DNA of 63,353 nt, taken from NCBI GenBank assembly GCA_021324795.1, contig JAJPIK010000042.1, positions 1 to 63,353 on the forward strand. The letters are read 5' to 3'. Both the position numbers and the translations under genes were made by a program. A model generated the notes under the pieces. It was not told where the DNA came from, did no database searches, and saw nothing but the letters and a program-made list of their open reading frames with translations. Positions 8,700-18,275 of the stretch are shown in pieces; positions within the stretch are counted from its first letter, which is position 1, and each line of letters starts with the position of its first letter. This DNA comes from Chloroflexota bacterium (GTDB lineage Bacteria; Chloroflexota; UBA6077; FW602-bin22; CADDYW01).

Positions 8700-11063
8700 A
8701 TGAGCCTGAACCCGACAATCGATCCAGAATTCAATCGGGCGATTCGTACTTTGCTTGAAGCGATCGCCGCTGGCCGCGAGCCTCCGCGGTTCGCGGGTGG
8801 CCTCGGTCATCTCTGGAACATTCCTGGTCAATCAACTCGGGAGGTGTTGGCTCATCACGTCGAGCGCTGGTTTGGACCAACCAATTCGGGTGAGCAGAAT
8901 TTTCGAGTTCAGCCCCCCCTCAACGACGATCGTCTGAGCGAAGTCGAGAAGTTAGCCATTGTCCTCATCTATCACGTCAGCCAGCGTCGCCCTTGGACTG
9001 CCCTTTCGACCAACGAATCGACCTTTTACCGCTACCGACGGGCCGCATTCGCCGCGTTTGCCGAGCGAAGCTGGCAGGAAATCACCCAGCGAGCAATCCC
9101 GACGAACCGACCGAGGCCGGAATATGACCGGTTCGTGGGACGAGTGGCCGAGCGCGCGGCAATCGTCCGCCTCCTGGCGACCGGCCCGGGAAGTGTCGTC
9201 GCTATCGAGGGACCGGGCGGTTCTGGCAAGACTGCCCTCGCCCAAGCAGTCGTGACGCTCTGTCTCCAAGCAACCCGAACCTGGAAGCCAATCACCCTGG
9301 AAAGTGGTGTCTCGGTGCCAATTTTCGACGCGGTAGTCTGGGTCGCCAACCGTCAGGGCGGCCTCGGCTTGAGCGGGGTCCTGGATGTGCTCGCGCGAAC
9401 ACTCGACTATCCTGGCTTGCTTGGCCGCGAGCTCGCCGACCGACGATCGGCCATGCGCGAGCTTCTTGGGCGTCAGCCTGTGCTGATTGTCATCGACGAC
9501 GTCGACCGGGCTGATTCTGCGGTCCTTTCCTTCCTATTCGACCTCCCTTCCACCACCCGGTGCTTGGTGACCACGCGACGCAAGCTGCCACCACGAGTCG
9601 TGGCAATCGCTCCCGGGCCCCTCGACGTCGACGACGCGCTATCCCTCCTACGTGCCGAGGGGGCCCGACAGTCGGTTCCACGACTGGCCCTTGCCCCCGA
9701 TTCGGCACTGCGTCCCCTCGCCGACTCTACTCGCCGCTTTCCGTTGCTCGCGGTCTGGGCGGCCGGGCAGCTTCGCCAAGGTCAAACGGTCGAGCGTGTT
9801 CAAGCTCGTCTTGCTCGGGCCGAGGGCAGCATCTTCGAAGAGATGTTCGCGGGTTCAGTCCAACCGCTCTCCGAGGATGCTCGCCAGGTCCTCCGCGTTC
9901 TGCCGATCTTTGCCGGGCCGGCCCACCGTGCCGCGATTGCTGCGGCGGCGGTTGATGCCATCAATCCAGAAGCTGGGCTCGACGAGCTGCTCGAAGCCTC
10001 ACTGCTCGAAGCGACCGATGGGCTCACCGACGATGAGCGTCGCTATACCCTCCATCCGATCACCCGAGCCTTCGTTCGGCGTCATCTCCCTTTGAGCGCC
10101 GATTTAGAAGTCCGTGCCGTGCTCGGCGCCGCTAACCACTATCAGATCCTGGCCGACCGGTTTGCTGGAAGCATCCGTCAATGGGCTAGTTTTGACCGCA
10201 TCGAGATCGAAATTGACAATGTCCTCGCACTGAGTGAGGCAATTGCTCGACTTGCTGCTACACCGGACGACACCATTCCACGGACTGCATTTGACGAGCT
10301 CCTCGTGCGACTAGCGCATGGATTGCGCAACTTCTTCTGGCTCCGTCATTATTGGCGCGAGGGACTCGAATTCTTCCACCGTGCCGTGGACGCCGCCCGC
10401 CGTCTGGGAGACGGACACGCCGAGGGCTGGAACACCTACAGTCTGGCCTATTTGCATTACGAGCTCGGCACGGCGGGCTATCGAGAGGCACGCGGTCGGG
10501 CCGCGGAAGCGGTCGAAATTCTTCGACGGGCCAGCGACCTGCGCGGCGTCGGCCACGCGATGCGCCTGCTCGGACGCGCTGCCCGCGAGCGAGGCGACTT
10601 TGACACTGCCTGGAAGCTCCTCGAGGAGGCCGACAACCTGCTCGCAAGTCACGGCCGGGGCGACGATCTAGCGATCGTTCACGCCAGCAAAGCTGATCTC
10701 TTGCGCCGGCAAGGACGCTTGGACGAAGCCGCGGCACGCTATCTGGAGGTCCTACAATCCGAGCTAGGCGATCCGGGGACCCGCGCCAACGTTCTCCATA
10801 ATTTGGGCGACGTTCGTCTCCGTCAGGGTAGTCTCGAAGTCGCCGAGGCGCTCTTCACGCAAGGAGAAACGATTGCCGCGAGCGCCGGCGCTCGCGGCCT
10901 GGTTGCCGAATGCCGGTGGGGCCTGGCTCAGGTTGCCCTACAGAAGGGCGACACACGCCGCGCCGTCACCCTGGCAAGTGAGGCAGCAGACCTCTTTGAG
11001 CGTCTCGGGGAAACCGAGCGTGCCTTCGAAGCTCGCCAAGCGCTGCAAACAATCCTGGAGTAA
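8700..11063 (+). CDS. STAND-type NB-ARC ATPase with C-terminal TPR repeats
   Basis: The 787-residue protein has an N-terminal region of about 140 residues of unknown fold, then an NB-ARC-like NTPase (P-loop GPGGSGKTAL near 171, Walker B VLIVIDDVD, sensor LVTTRR), a winged-helix-like segment, and TPR-like helical repeats from about residue 550 to the end. This is the layout of AfsR/MalT-type signalling ATPases without a recognisable N-terminal DNA-binding or SARP domain. ATG 8700 (sequence MSLNP) is chosen over an upstream in-frame start at 8589 because the earlier stretch is not protein-like and would overlap the promoter region. It sits six bases before a membrane glycosyltransferase, so both are probably one transcript. 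Confidence 0.82.
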   Translation: MSLNPTIDPEFNRAIRTLLEAIAAGREPPRFAGGLGHLWNIPGQSTREVLAHHVERWFGPTNSGEQNFRVQPPLNDDRLSEVEKLAIVLIYHVSQRRPWTALSTNESTFYRYRRAAFAAFAERSWQEITQRAIPTNRPRPEYDRFVGRVAERAAIVRLLATGPGSVVAIEGPGGSGKTALAQAVVTLCLQATRTWKPITLESGVSVPIFDAVVWVANRQGGLGLSGVLDVLARTLDYPGLLGRELADRRSAMRELLGRQPVLIVIDDVDRADSAVLSFLFDLPSTTRCLVTTRRKLPPRVVAIAPGPLDVDDALSLLRAEGARQSVPRLALAPDSALRPLADSTRRFPLLAVWAAGQLRQGQTVERVQARLARAEGSIFEEMFAGSVQPLSEDARQVLRVLPIFAGPAHRAAIAAAAVDAINPEAGLDELLEASLLEATDGLTDDERRYTLHPITRAFVRRHLPLSADLEVRAVLGAANHYQILADRFAGSIRQWASFDRIEIEIDNVLALSEAIARLAATPDDTIPRTAFDELLVRLAHGLRNFFWLRHYWREGLEFFHRAVDAARRLGDGHAEGWNTYSLAYLHYELGTAGYREARGRAAEAVEILRRASDLRGVGHAMRLLGRAARERGDFDTAWKLLEEADNLLASHGRGDDLAIVHASKADLLRRQGRLDEAAARYLEVLQSELGDPGTRANVLHNLGDVRLRQGSLEVAEALFTQGETIAASAGARGLVAECRWGLAQVALQKGDTRRAVTLASEAADLFERLGETERAFEARQALQTILE

Positions 11064-11069
11064 ATAGGG

Positions 11070-13472
11070 TTGTCTACTTACCGCTTGACAAAAGTCTGGC
11101 TCCCAGTCGGAATCGTCGCCGTCGCAATGGTACTGCGCCTGTGGGCGATTGATCGGCTGCCACCCGGTTTGTACACCGACGAGGCTGCCGACGGCATCGA
11201 CGCACTCCGCGTTCTGGACGGGGTGCACCCAATTTTTTTCACTGGGAATCAGGGACGCGAGCCACTATCGATCTATCTCCAAGCGGTCGCGATTTGGTTG
11301 GTCGGACCAATCCCGCTTGCACTGCGTTTGCCCGCGGTTGCCCTGGGGATTCTCACCGTTGCCGCGACCTACGCAACTTTCCGCGGTCTCTTTGGCCGGC
11401 GAGTAGGCCTGTTGGGGGCATTTTTGCTCGCCACGTCCTTCTGGCACCTCGATCTCAGTCGGCTGGGCTTTCGAACCGCGAGCATGCCTCTGTTCGCGAC
11501 GTTAGCAGTGTTCTGGCTCTGGCACGGCATCCGGTCAGGCCGGCTGCGTGACTTTGCGCTGGCTGGATTATTCCTCGCGGTGGATATGTACACGTACATT
11601 CCGGCGCGGTTGATTCCGGCTATCCTCGGTCTCTGGTTTCTCGGTGTCCTCATCGGCCGCTGGATACGACGCGACTCATCCAGCAAAGGAGCCGAGTGGC
11701 AACAATTGTTGCTGGGCGGAGCAGTGGCTTTCATTTGCTTCTTGATTAGCGTTTTTCCGTTGGCAGATTATTTTTGGCTTCATCCGGCCGACTTTTGGCA
11801 GCGCCTGAACGCCGCGGGCAACCTGCAAATGGCGGCTTCTGCGCCGTCGGGTTTCGTCGAGGCGGCGCAGGGACTCTTTTGGACCGGAGATCCGAACCCG
11901 CGCCAGGATCTGCCGGGGCTGCCCTTGATCGCGATGCCCCTGAGTGCGCTGGGCGTCATCGGGCTCGCGGTCTCGGTACGTCGACGAGATGCGCCAGCAG
12001 TTCTGATAATCATCTGGTGTCTCGCCATGCTGGCCCCGGCGGCTTTGAGCTTTGAGCCGGCCCACGGTCTTCGACTGGCCGGCGAGCTCCCATTCATCCT
12101 TGCTTTCCCTGCCCTCGGTCTTGATTGGTTGCTCGGTCTACCAAGCGCTAGCGCTCGCCGAGCAGGTATCGTCATCGTCACGGCGGTCTTGACTTTCGTC
12201 GCCATCGCGACCCCCTGGGATTATTTCGTCGAATGGGGCAGGAATCCCGCTACTTTCGAAGCGTTCCAATTCGATGCTCTCGATGCCTTGCGCTTAATTG
12301 CCGCCGTGCCTGCCGGACATACGATCTTCGCCAGTACCTATGACTATGAGGGCCAATCTATCCCCCTCAGTTTTGACCCGACCGCGGCCGCCCGCAGCCG
12401 GGCCTTTGACGGACGACTGAACTTTGTCTACCCCTCAAATACGTCGAACGGCGTCTATTACGTCTACCCTCGCTCGCTCATGCCCGAGTCTTACTCGCCA
12501 ATGGCCGAGCGGTTGGCGCCGATCGCAACGGTCTCTGATCCCTTTGGCGTGGTCGACGGTCAACTCTTCATCCTGCGCGATACCTCCCAGATTCCCCAAC
12601 CACGACGCCCGGCCAATGCGATCATCGCATCGACTGTGCACCTCGTAGGAAGCGACGTAACTCCGGTCGTTCAGCCGGGCGGCCACGTCCACTTCGTCTT
12701 GTGGTGGAATATTTTGCGTCCACCGCCAGCCTCGGCATGGGCGTCCGGTGGTGTTGCACCCGGTGGAGTCGCAAATTGGGAGTTCTTCGCCCACTTGGTG
12801 ACCCGGGATGGACACAAGCTTATCACCGATAACTACAATCACGGGTTTCCTCTGCGTCAGTGGCGAACCGGTGATCACGTCATCTCGTGGTTCGACTTGA
12901 GCGTTCCCAACAATGCACCAGCCGGCGTTGCCGACGTCGACGCCGGTATCCTCGATCATCAGACGGGACAAAGGTTACCTTTGACCGATCCCTCGGGCCA
13001 TCCAGCCGGCGATGAGCTCATTGTCGGACCGGTTCGCATCGATCGCCCTCGGGTGGTTCCACCGCCAGCACACCCTCTTGACGACCTATTCGGCCAATCA
13101 ATTCACCTGCTTGGCTACGACCTCGTGGCAACCTCCCCCGGACATCTTAACGTTCGTCTCCACTGGCAAACGACCTCACCGATCAGCAAAGATTACACGG
13201 TCTTCGTCCACCTTCTCGACACTACTGGCCACCTGATCGCACAGGATGATCATCAGCCGGGGGCGGGCGCGTTTCCGACATCCACCTGGAACGTTGGGGA
13301 GACGATCCTCGATCCGCACCAGATCGAACTTCCCTCAACTTCCGCACGGCCCGCTCGCGTGGAGATCGGCGTCTATTTGCTCTCGACCGGGCAGCGCTTA
13401 CCAGTCTACACAGCTAATGGTGCACGATTAGGGGACGTCGTCACATTTGCCGTTAATCATGGCACATTTTAA
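11070..13472 (+). CDS. Glycosyltransferase family 39-like integral membrane protein with C-terminal beta-domains
   Basis: The 800-residue protein starts at TTG 11070, nine bases after a GGAG box in the 3' end of the STAND gene. Residues 1-400 hold roughly ten hydrophobic segments with an acidic motif in the first loop (LYTDEAADG near 32), as in ArnT/PMT-type transferases that use polyprenyl-phosphate sugars. After about residue 500 two similar soluble domains follow (each with VHLVGxDV or IHLLGYDL then a vHFVLWW/vRLHWQT strand pair), which look like duplicated beta-sandwich domains outside the membrane. The acceptor is unknown; cell-envelope glycosylation is the likely role. Confidence 0.78.
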   Translation: MSTYRLTKVWLPVGIVAVAMVLRLWAIDRLPPGLYTDEAADGIDALRVLDGVHPIFFTGNQGREPLSIYLQAVAIWLVGPIPLALRLPAVALGILTVAATYATFRGLFGRRVGLLGAFLLATSFWHLDLSRLGFRTASMPLFATLAVFWLWHGIRSGRLRDFALAGLFLAVDMYTYIPARLIPAILGLWFLGVLIGRWIRRDSSSKGAEWQQLLLGGAVAFICFLISVFPLADYFWLHPADFWQRLNAAGNLQMAASAPSGFVEAAQGLFWTGDPNPRQDLPGLPLIAMPLSALGVIGLAVSVRRRDAPAVLIIIWCLAMLAPAALSFEPAHGLRLAGELPFILAFPALGLDWLLGLPSASARRAGIVIVTAVLTFVAIATPWDYFVEWGRNPATFEAFQFDALDALRLIAAVPAGHTIFASTYDYEGQSIPLSFDPTAAARSRAFDGRLNFVYPSNTSNGVYYVYPRSLMPESYSPMAERLAPIATVSDPFGVVDGQLFILRDTSQIPQPRRPANAIIASTVHLVGSDVTPVVQPGGHVHFVLWWNILRPPPASAWASGGVAPGGVANWEFFAHLVTRDGHKLITDNYNHGFPLRQWRTGDHVISWFDLSVPNNAPAGVADVDAGILDHQTGQRLPLTDPSGHPAGDELIVGPVRIDRPRVVPPPAHPLDDLFGQSIHLLGYDLVATSPGHLNVRLHWQTTSPISKDYTVFVHLLDTTGHLIAQDDHQPGAGAFPTSTWNVGETILDPHQIELPSTSARPARVEIGVYLLSTGQRLPVYTANGARLGDVVTFAVNHGTF

Positions 13473-13493
13473 CCATGGTATGACCAATTGCCT

Positions 13494-13523
13494 TTGACAA
13501 GTGGGCACTAAGTAGCGTAGGAT
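13494..13523 (+). promoter_or_regulatory. Sigma-70-type promoter before HD-GYP gene
   Basis: Consensus -35 TTGACA (13494-13499) and -10 TAGGAT (13518-13523) with an 18-bp spacer, 33 bp before the ATG at 13557. Confidence 0.6.
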
Positions 13524-13556
13524 CCGCTGGAAAAACTTCGCAGATTCGTTAGGTGC

Positions 13557-14372
13557 ATGTTGACCACAGAAAGTGGAATGACCGAACCAATTGGCGATGA
13601 GAACCCGCTGGCCCTGGCAGATTACTGGAAGCGGCAAGCAGAACTTTATGCTAGTGAGCTTCACCGCATTTATCAAACGGAACGCACGGAACGAGAAGCC
13701 CTCGAATCAGCTCAGGCTCAGCTCCTCCGGTACGCTGAAGACGTCCATGTGACATTCCAGGCAGAACGCGCACGTCGTCAACAGATCCAGCAAGCTTATC
13801 TAGAGACAATTCGTATGCTTGCTGCTGCCGTCGAAGCGCGAGATCCATACACCGGTGGACACATTAACCGAGTAACCCGCTTTTGTTTAGCCATTGCCCG
13901 GCGGCTCGGCTGGCACGGTGAGCAGCTCAGCCATGTCGAGATGGGTGCCATCCTGCACGACATCGGCAAAATTAACGTCGACGACGCGATCCTGCGTAAG
14001 CCAGCCAGACTGACTCCGGAAGAGTTCGAGCGCATGCGCCGGCACCCGGACATTGGCTCGCAGATCCTGCGCGGGATATCCTTCCTCGAACCGGTCATTC
14101 CCTACGTTCGCCATCACCACGAGCGCTTTGATGGCACCGGCTATCCCGATCGCTTGGCCGGCGAAGAAATCCCCATCGGCGGCCGCCTGGTCGCCGTGGC
14201 CGATGCGTTTGACGCGATGACCAGCGAACGGCCATACCATAAGGCTCAACCCCCTGCCGAGGCTATCGCCGAGCTTCAGGCGATGGCTGGTCGGCAGTTC
14301 GATCCAGAGATCGTTCGCGTATTTGTCGAAGCGTACAACGCTGGAGAGATCACGATCGAGGAGGAAGGGTGA
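13557..14372 (+). CDS. HD-GYP domain cyclic-di-GMP phosphodiesterase
   Basis: The 271-residue protein begins with a charged, coiled-coil-like N-terminal region (about 25-85) and continues with a full HD-GYP domain: DPYTGGHINRV, the metal-binding HDIGK near 133, HHERFDGTGYPDRL near 188, and VADAFDAMTSERPY. These residues indicate an active phosphodiesterase that breaks down cyclic di-GMP. There is no sensory or receiver domain, so the coiled coil may mediate partner binding. The stop codon overlaps the GTG start of glycerol kinase (GTGA), which couples the two translationally. A diguanylate cyclase is encoded at 43635-45059. Confidence 0.9.
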   Translation: MLTTESGMTEPIGDENPLALADYWKRQAELYASELHRIYQTERTEREALESAQAQLLRYAEDVHVTFQAERARRQQIQQAYLETIRMLAAAVEARDPYTGGHINRVTRFCLAIARRLGWHGEQLSHVEMGAILHDIGKINVDDAILRKPARLTPEEFERMRRHPDIGSQILRGISFLEPVIPYVRHHHERFDGTGYPDRLAGEEIPIGGRLVAVADAFDAMTSERPYHKAQPPAEAIAELQAMAGRQFDPEIVRVFVEAYNAGEITIEEEG

Positions 14373-15892
14373 CTCCAACCCCGTCCAAACCGGTGATCCT
14401 GGCAATCGATCAGGGAACGACCGGGACCACGGCGCTCCTCGTCGATCGCACGGGCAGCATCGTCGGACGGGGTTACCGAGAAGTCCCCTGTGTTTATCCC
14501 CACCCCGGTTGGGTCGAGCAAGACGCCGAAGAAGTCTGGCAGCATAGCCTGGAGGCGATTGCCGAGGCGCTTCGATCATCGCCCCCGACGATGCTCGCGG
14601 GAATTGGCATCACCAACCAGCGTGAGACGACAGTACTCTGGGATCGCCACACCGGAAAGCCGGTCGCGCCGTCGATTGTTTGGCAGTGTCGGCGCACCGC
14701 GCCTCTCTGCGAACAGTTGCAGGCACGTGGACTGACCGATGATGTGCGCCAACGGACCGGCCTGGTGGTCGATCCTTACTTTTCGGCCACCAAGATTCGC
14801 TGGCTCTTCGATAACGTCGCGGGTGTTGCCGAACGCGCCCAACGGGGTGAGATCTGCTTCGGGACTGTCGATAGCTGGCTACTCTGGAAACTGTCGGGCG
14901 GGGCTGTCCACCGTACCGATTACACGAACGCATCCCGAACTATGCTGTTCAACATCGACGATCGCCGCTGGGACAATGTCCTGCTGCGGGCCCTCGAAAT
15001 TCCGGCGAGTATCCTCCCCGAGGTCGGAGCATCCTCCGGCAACTTTGGATTTTCGGCACCTCTCTCCCTTCCGGGAGGAGACAAGCTTGCCAGCGGTATT
15101 CCCCTGGCCGGCGTCGCAGGAGATCAGCAAGCGGCGCTCTTTGGACAGGCGTGTTTCATGCCGGGGACGATCAAGTGTACGTACGGAACCGGGGCCTTTC
15201 TTCTGCAGAATATTGGGCATCGATCGGTACGCTCGCGAGCGGGATTGCTCACGACCCTGGCCTGTGGTCCGAACGCCGAGGCGGTTTACGCGCTGGAAGG
15301 GAGCGTCTTTATCGCCGGCGCCGCCATTCAGTGGCTGCGCGACCAGCTCGGTCTGATTCATACCGCGTCCGAGAGCGAGGCGCTCGCACGGTCGGTACCG
15401 GACAATGGGGGTGTCTATCTGGTTCCGGCGTTTGTCGGCCTCGGCGCCCCCTATTGGGATCCGTCAGCACGTGGCGCAATTCTCGGTCTGACCCGTGGCA
15501 CGGATCGACGCCACCTGGTCCGGGCAGCGCTCGAGGCGATTGCCTACCAAACCCGCGACGTCATCGACGCGATGACCAACGACGCCGGTGAGCCGGTGCA
15601 GGAGCTCCGAGTTGATGGCGGCGCGGCCGCTAACGACTTCCTGAACCAGTTCCAAGCCGACATCCTCGGGGTACCGGTCCTGCGCCCAGCGACCGTCGAA
15701 ACGACCGCCCTCGGCGCTGCTTACCTGGCCGGCCTCGCCGTTGGATTTTGGCGTACCACCGACGAGATCGCCCGCCATTGGCGGCTCGATCGCCGCTTCG
15801 AGCCGGCATCCGACGTCGAGCAGCGCGATGCCCTTTATCGAGGTTGGCGACAGGCGGTGGCGAAGGTTACTTCTCCACAAAGATCTGGGTGA
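14369..15892 (+). CDS. glpK: Glycerol kinase
   Basis: The 507-residue FGGY-family kinase makes sn-glycerol 3-phosphate from glycerol and ATP. Seen: phosphate-1 loop DQGTTGTTA near 14-22, the substrate motifs NQRETTVLWDRHTGKP and GTVDSWLLWKLSGG, TNASRTMLFNI, GDQQAALFGQ, YGTGAFLL, and the C-terminal LRVDGGAAANDFLNQFQADILG. Length is standard. It starts at GTG overlapping the HD-GYP stop, so glycerol use is transcriptionally tied to a c-di-GMP phosphodiesterase; no glpF or glpD lies beside it. Its 3' end overlaps the convergent MerR gene by 26 bp. Confidence 0.95.
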   Translation: MTPTPSKPVILAIDQGTTGTTALLVDRTGSIVGRGYREVPCVYPHPGWVEQDAEEVWQHSLEAIAEALRSSPPTMLAGIGITNQRETTVLWDRHTGKPVAPSIVWQCRRTAPLCEQLQARGLTDDVRQRTGLVVDPYFSATKIRWLFDNVAGVAERAQRGEICFGTVDSWLLWKLSGGAVHRTDYTNASRTMLFNIDDRRWDNVLLRALEIPASILPEVGASSGNFGFSAPLSLPGGDKLASGIPLAGVAGDQQAALFGQACFMPGTIKCTYGTGAFLLQNIGHRSVRSRAGLLTTLACGPNAEAVYALEGSVFIAGAAIQWLRDQLGLIHTASESEALARSVPDNGGVYLVPAFVGLGAPYWDPSARGAILGLTRGTDRRHLVRAALEAIAYQTRDVIDAMTNDAGEPVQELRVDGGAAANDFLNQFQADILGVPVLRPATVETTALGAAYLAGLAVGFWRTTDEIARHWRLDRRFEPASDVEQRDALYRGWRQAVAKVTSPQRSG

Positions 15893-16310
15893 GCAGGTCC
15901 AGCGCGCGCTCGATAGCCTGCCTGGCACTGTCCGGCGCGCTCGACGCGATCAACAGCTCAACGCCGGGAGCCACCCGGTAATGAGTGACCGTCTCGCCAC
16001 GCGGCACAGCCTTGGTCTCCGTCACGGTGCGCAAACCTTCAAGCTCGCTCGCCACGAGCGGCAGACCACCGTTCGCCAGTCGGGCGATCTCCTCGTGGTG
16101 AACAAGCGCGAAATAGTCTCGGATCCTCTCCAGCGTCCAGCCAAGCGCTTTCAGCCGGGTCACCGCGAGTAGGCGGAGACGGTGCTCTTCCCCATAGGCC
16201 GCACGGGGTCCAGCACCGGCCGGGGACGGCAGAATTCCTTCTTGCACGTAGTAATGGATTGTTCGGCGTGTCGCACCGGTGAGGCTTTGCAGCTCAGCGA
16301 TTGAATACAT
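15867..16310 (-). CDS. MerR family transcriptional regulator
   Basis: The 147-residue protein opens with a MerR winged helix (MYSIAELQSLTGATRRTIHYYVQEGILPSP), followed by the linking helix with GWTLERIRDYF and a C-terminal half that starts around VPRGETVTHYRV. No cysteine metal site is present, so a metal sensor is unlikely. ATG 16310 has GGAG upstream and starts the canonical domain; an in-frame extension to 16343 is rejected because it would cover the promoter. The target genes are not evident; it may control itself through the promoter at 16328-16356. Confidence 0.85.
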   Translation of the reverse strand: MYSIAELQSLTGATRRTIHYYVQEGILPSPAGAGPRAAYGEEHRLRLLAVTRLKALGWTLERIRDYFALVHHEEIARLANGGLPLVASELEGLRTVTETKAVPRGETVTHYRVAPGVELLIASSAPDSARQAIERALDLLTQIFVEK

Positions 16311-16327
16311 GTGTCTCCGCGATCTAA

Positions 16328-16356
16328 ATCGTAGCACTGTCACGTAGCAGGGTCAA
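16328..16356 (-). promoter_or_regulatory. merR promoter with short leader
   Basis: On the minus strand: -35 TTGACC, 17-bp spacer, -10 TACGAT, placing the transcript start about ten bases before the ATG at 16310. The spacer holds a CTG-N8-CAG dyad and a repeated GCTACG, plausible for autoregulation by the MerR protein. Confidence 0.5.
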
Positions 16357-16466
16357 TCCTGGCCCACATCGTGCAGCGTTGGGCACGAACTACCGGTTGG
16401 ATCGGTTTCAGTTTCAATTGACGAATGCAGGGACCACTGCACGAAACAACGCGAGGAGAAACAAGG

Positions 16467-16856
16467 GTGAGTTCCGCCGCGGCTTCCAAGAAGGTTGTCT
16501 TAATCGCTGAAGATTATCCAGACATTAGTCAGCTCGTGTCTGATTTGCTGCGCGACGAAGGCTACGACGTCATCGCTGTCTCACGCGGCGGCGAAGTTGT
16601 ACCAGCCGTCAAACAATACCACCCGGCTGTTGTGCTCCTCGATCTCGCCCTGCCCGACATCCCGGGAAACGCGGTGCTCGAGCGCTTGAGTATGGACCCG
16701 GAGACCGACAAGGTACCGGTCATTATCATCTCAGCGTATTCGGAGCGACTCCGACGTGTACCTCAGGTGTTTGCCGTGGTCAACAAGCCCTTCGAAATTG
16801 ACGTATTGCTCAACGCGGTTAATCAGGCCACGGCAGCTCGGCGGCAGGCCGCTTGA
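16467..16856 (+). CDS. Single-domain response regulator (receiver only)
   Basis: The protein of 129 residues is a CheY-like receiver domain with no output domain. The acidic pair is in LIAEDYPD, the phospho-acceptor Asp in VVLLDLALPD, the conserved Ser in IIISAYS, and the Lys in VVNKPF. GTG 16467 is chosen because an AGGAGA box lies seven bases upstream; an in-frame ATG at 16425 lacks one. It is the first gene of a unit with a binding lipoprotein, a sensor kinase and a glucosidase, so it is likely the partner of that kinase system. Confidence 0.87.
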   Translation: MSSAAASKKVVLIAEDYPDISQLVSDLLRDEGYDVIAVSRGGEVVPAVKQYHPAVVLLDLALPDIPGNAVLERLSMDPETDKVPVIIISAYSERLRRVPQVFAVVNKPFEIDVLLNAVNQATAARRQAA

Positions 16857-16865
16857 TCTGATCTC

Positions 16866-18263
16866 GTGGGTAAAGGATCCTTCGACGATGACGGGCGCGA
16901 CAACGCCAAGGAGCCCGTAGGTACGCACGTGGGCAGATATTGGACTCGACGCCAATTTGTGATCCGAGCCGGCGTCGCCGGGATAGTGGCGAGCTTAGCA
17001 GGTTGTAATAGAGCTACTCCTGAACCGGTCTCGCCAACACCACGTCCCGTCCCTACCTACGCCCCGACGGCTACCCTTTCGAGCACTTTCACCGACTGGG
17101 GCTGGCCACTTCCCTACGAAAAGATCTCGAACGCGTCCATCCAGAAGCTCCAGAGCCGCGGTTGGTGGCCACTCAATATCGGCTACCAAACGCGCTGGTC
17201 CGGTCACAATGCCCTGAATGCCATCATGGAATCGCGGCAACTTCCGCAGCAACGAGGGGTGAATACGACATTTATTCCATACGCCGAGGGGGTAGGGACC
17301 GTCCAAGCATTCGTCTCTGATTACCTTCAGGTCTGTTCGCTCAATCCCACCCTGGTAGCCCACCTCGTCCAAACCGGTGCACCGATTGCCTCGGTTATGG
17401 TCGTCACGCCAAATCTCGAAGTCGCAAGCGTTGTTCCAAATGCCTCGCCATTGCACCAGCTCAGCCAGCTCAAAGGAACGGGCAGCGCGATCGGGTTAGT
17501 GAATAGCTCATTGGCCGACGCCTACTTCGTGGTGGCTGCCAAGATCAACAGCCTGAGCCTCGGTCACGACTTTTACTTCACCTCGCTCACCCTCAAGGAA
17601 GAGACAACGCTTCCTTCAAACGTGGCCGCGGTCGTTCCGCATGAGCCATTAGTGTCGGCCATTGTCGAGCTAGAGCGGACGGGCCGGATCATTGACCTTG
17701 TTTTTCCGTACATGTTTAGCCATGGCTATCTGGTGATGCGTCGGGAGCTTCTGGATGAAACACCGGACGTCGTCCAGGCACTTGTCGATTCCTACGTTGA
17801 AGCGGGACTATTCATTCGCCTGCAACCGTCGGCCACGGCAGCAGATCTGGCCAAGCAGCCGGATCTGCTTACCTACCCACAATCATTCTTACTCGAGCAA
17901 ATCGTGACCTATAACACCCTTTACAAGCCAACTGCAATCTACCCATTTATCGATTTTTGGTCAATCGAGGATGCGTCTGTTTCGGCGATTTTGGCTTCAG
18001 CCGGCATCATCCCCGGGCCAGTCGACATACCAGCCTGGCAGAGCGCCTTGATCCCGGAGTTTGTCGAGAATACTTTTGCGCGCCTGGGTTGGAAAGTTCC
18101 GACGCGTCCGCCCTGGCTCCCCGATAATTGGTCGGGTAAAGTCGGACAGCCACCATACCCACCCTACCTGAACGTCACCACCCTAAAGCAGCCGCAAACC
18201 TGGCCAGAACCGGGAGACGTGCTTCGTCCCTGGAAATTTGCCGGCACAACGTACTATCCCTGA
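16866..18263 (+). CDS. Tat-exported solute-binding lipoprotein (NMT1/THI5-like)
   Basis: The 465-residue protein has a twin-arginine signal (RRQFVIRAG) followed by a hydrophobic stretch and a lipobox LAGC with Cys near 47, then a Pro/Thr-rich linker. The mature part resembles NMT1/SsuA-type periplasmic binding proteins for nitrate, sulfonates or pyrimidine-like ligands (NIGYQ start strand, alternate lobes, GYLVMRRELLDETPDVVQALVDSY late motif). No ABC permease or ATPase gene is near; instead the next gene, 12 bp downstream, is a sensor kinase with an extracytoplasmic domain. This suggests a sensory rather than import role. The ligand is unknown. The start is GTG 16866. Confidence 0.8.
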   Translation: MGKGSFDDDGRDNAKEPVGTHVGRYWTRRQFVIRAGVAGIVASLAGCNRATPEPVSPTPRPVPTYAPTATLSSTFTDWGWPLPYEKISNASIQKLQSRGWWPLNIGYQTRWSGHNALNAIMESRQLPQQRGVNTTFIPYAEGVGTVQAFVSDYLQVCSLNPTLVAHLVQTGAPIASVMVVTPNLEVASVVPNASPLHQLSQLKGTGSAIGLVNSSLADAYFVVAAKINSLSLGHDFYFTSLTLKEETTLPSNVAAVVPHEPLVSAIVELERTGRIIDLVFPYMFSHGYLVMRRELLDETPDVVQALVDSYVEAGLFIRLQPSATAADLAKQPDLLTYPQSFLLEQIVTYNTLYKPTAIYPFIDFWSIEDASVSAILASAGIIPGPVDIPAWQSALIPEFVENTFARLGWKVPTRPPWLPDNWSGKVGQPPYPPYLNVTTLKQPQTWPEPGDVLRPWKFAGTTYYP

Positions 18264-18275
18264 CCGGGCGAGCAG

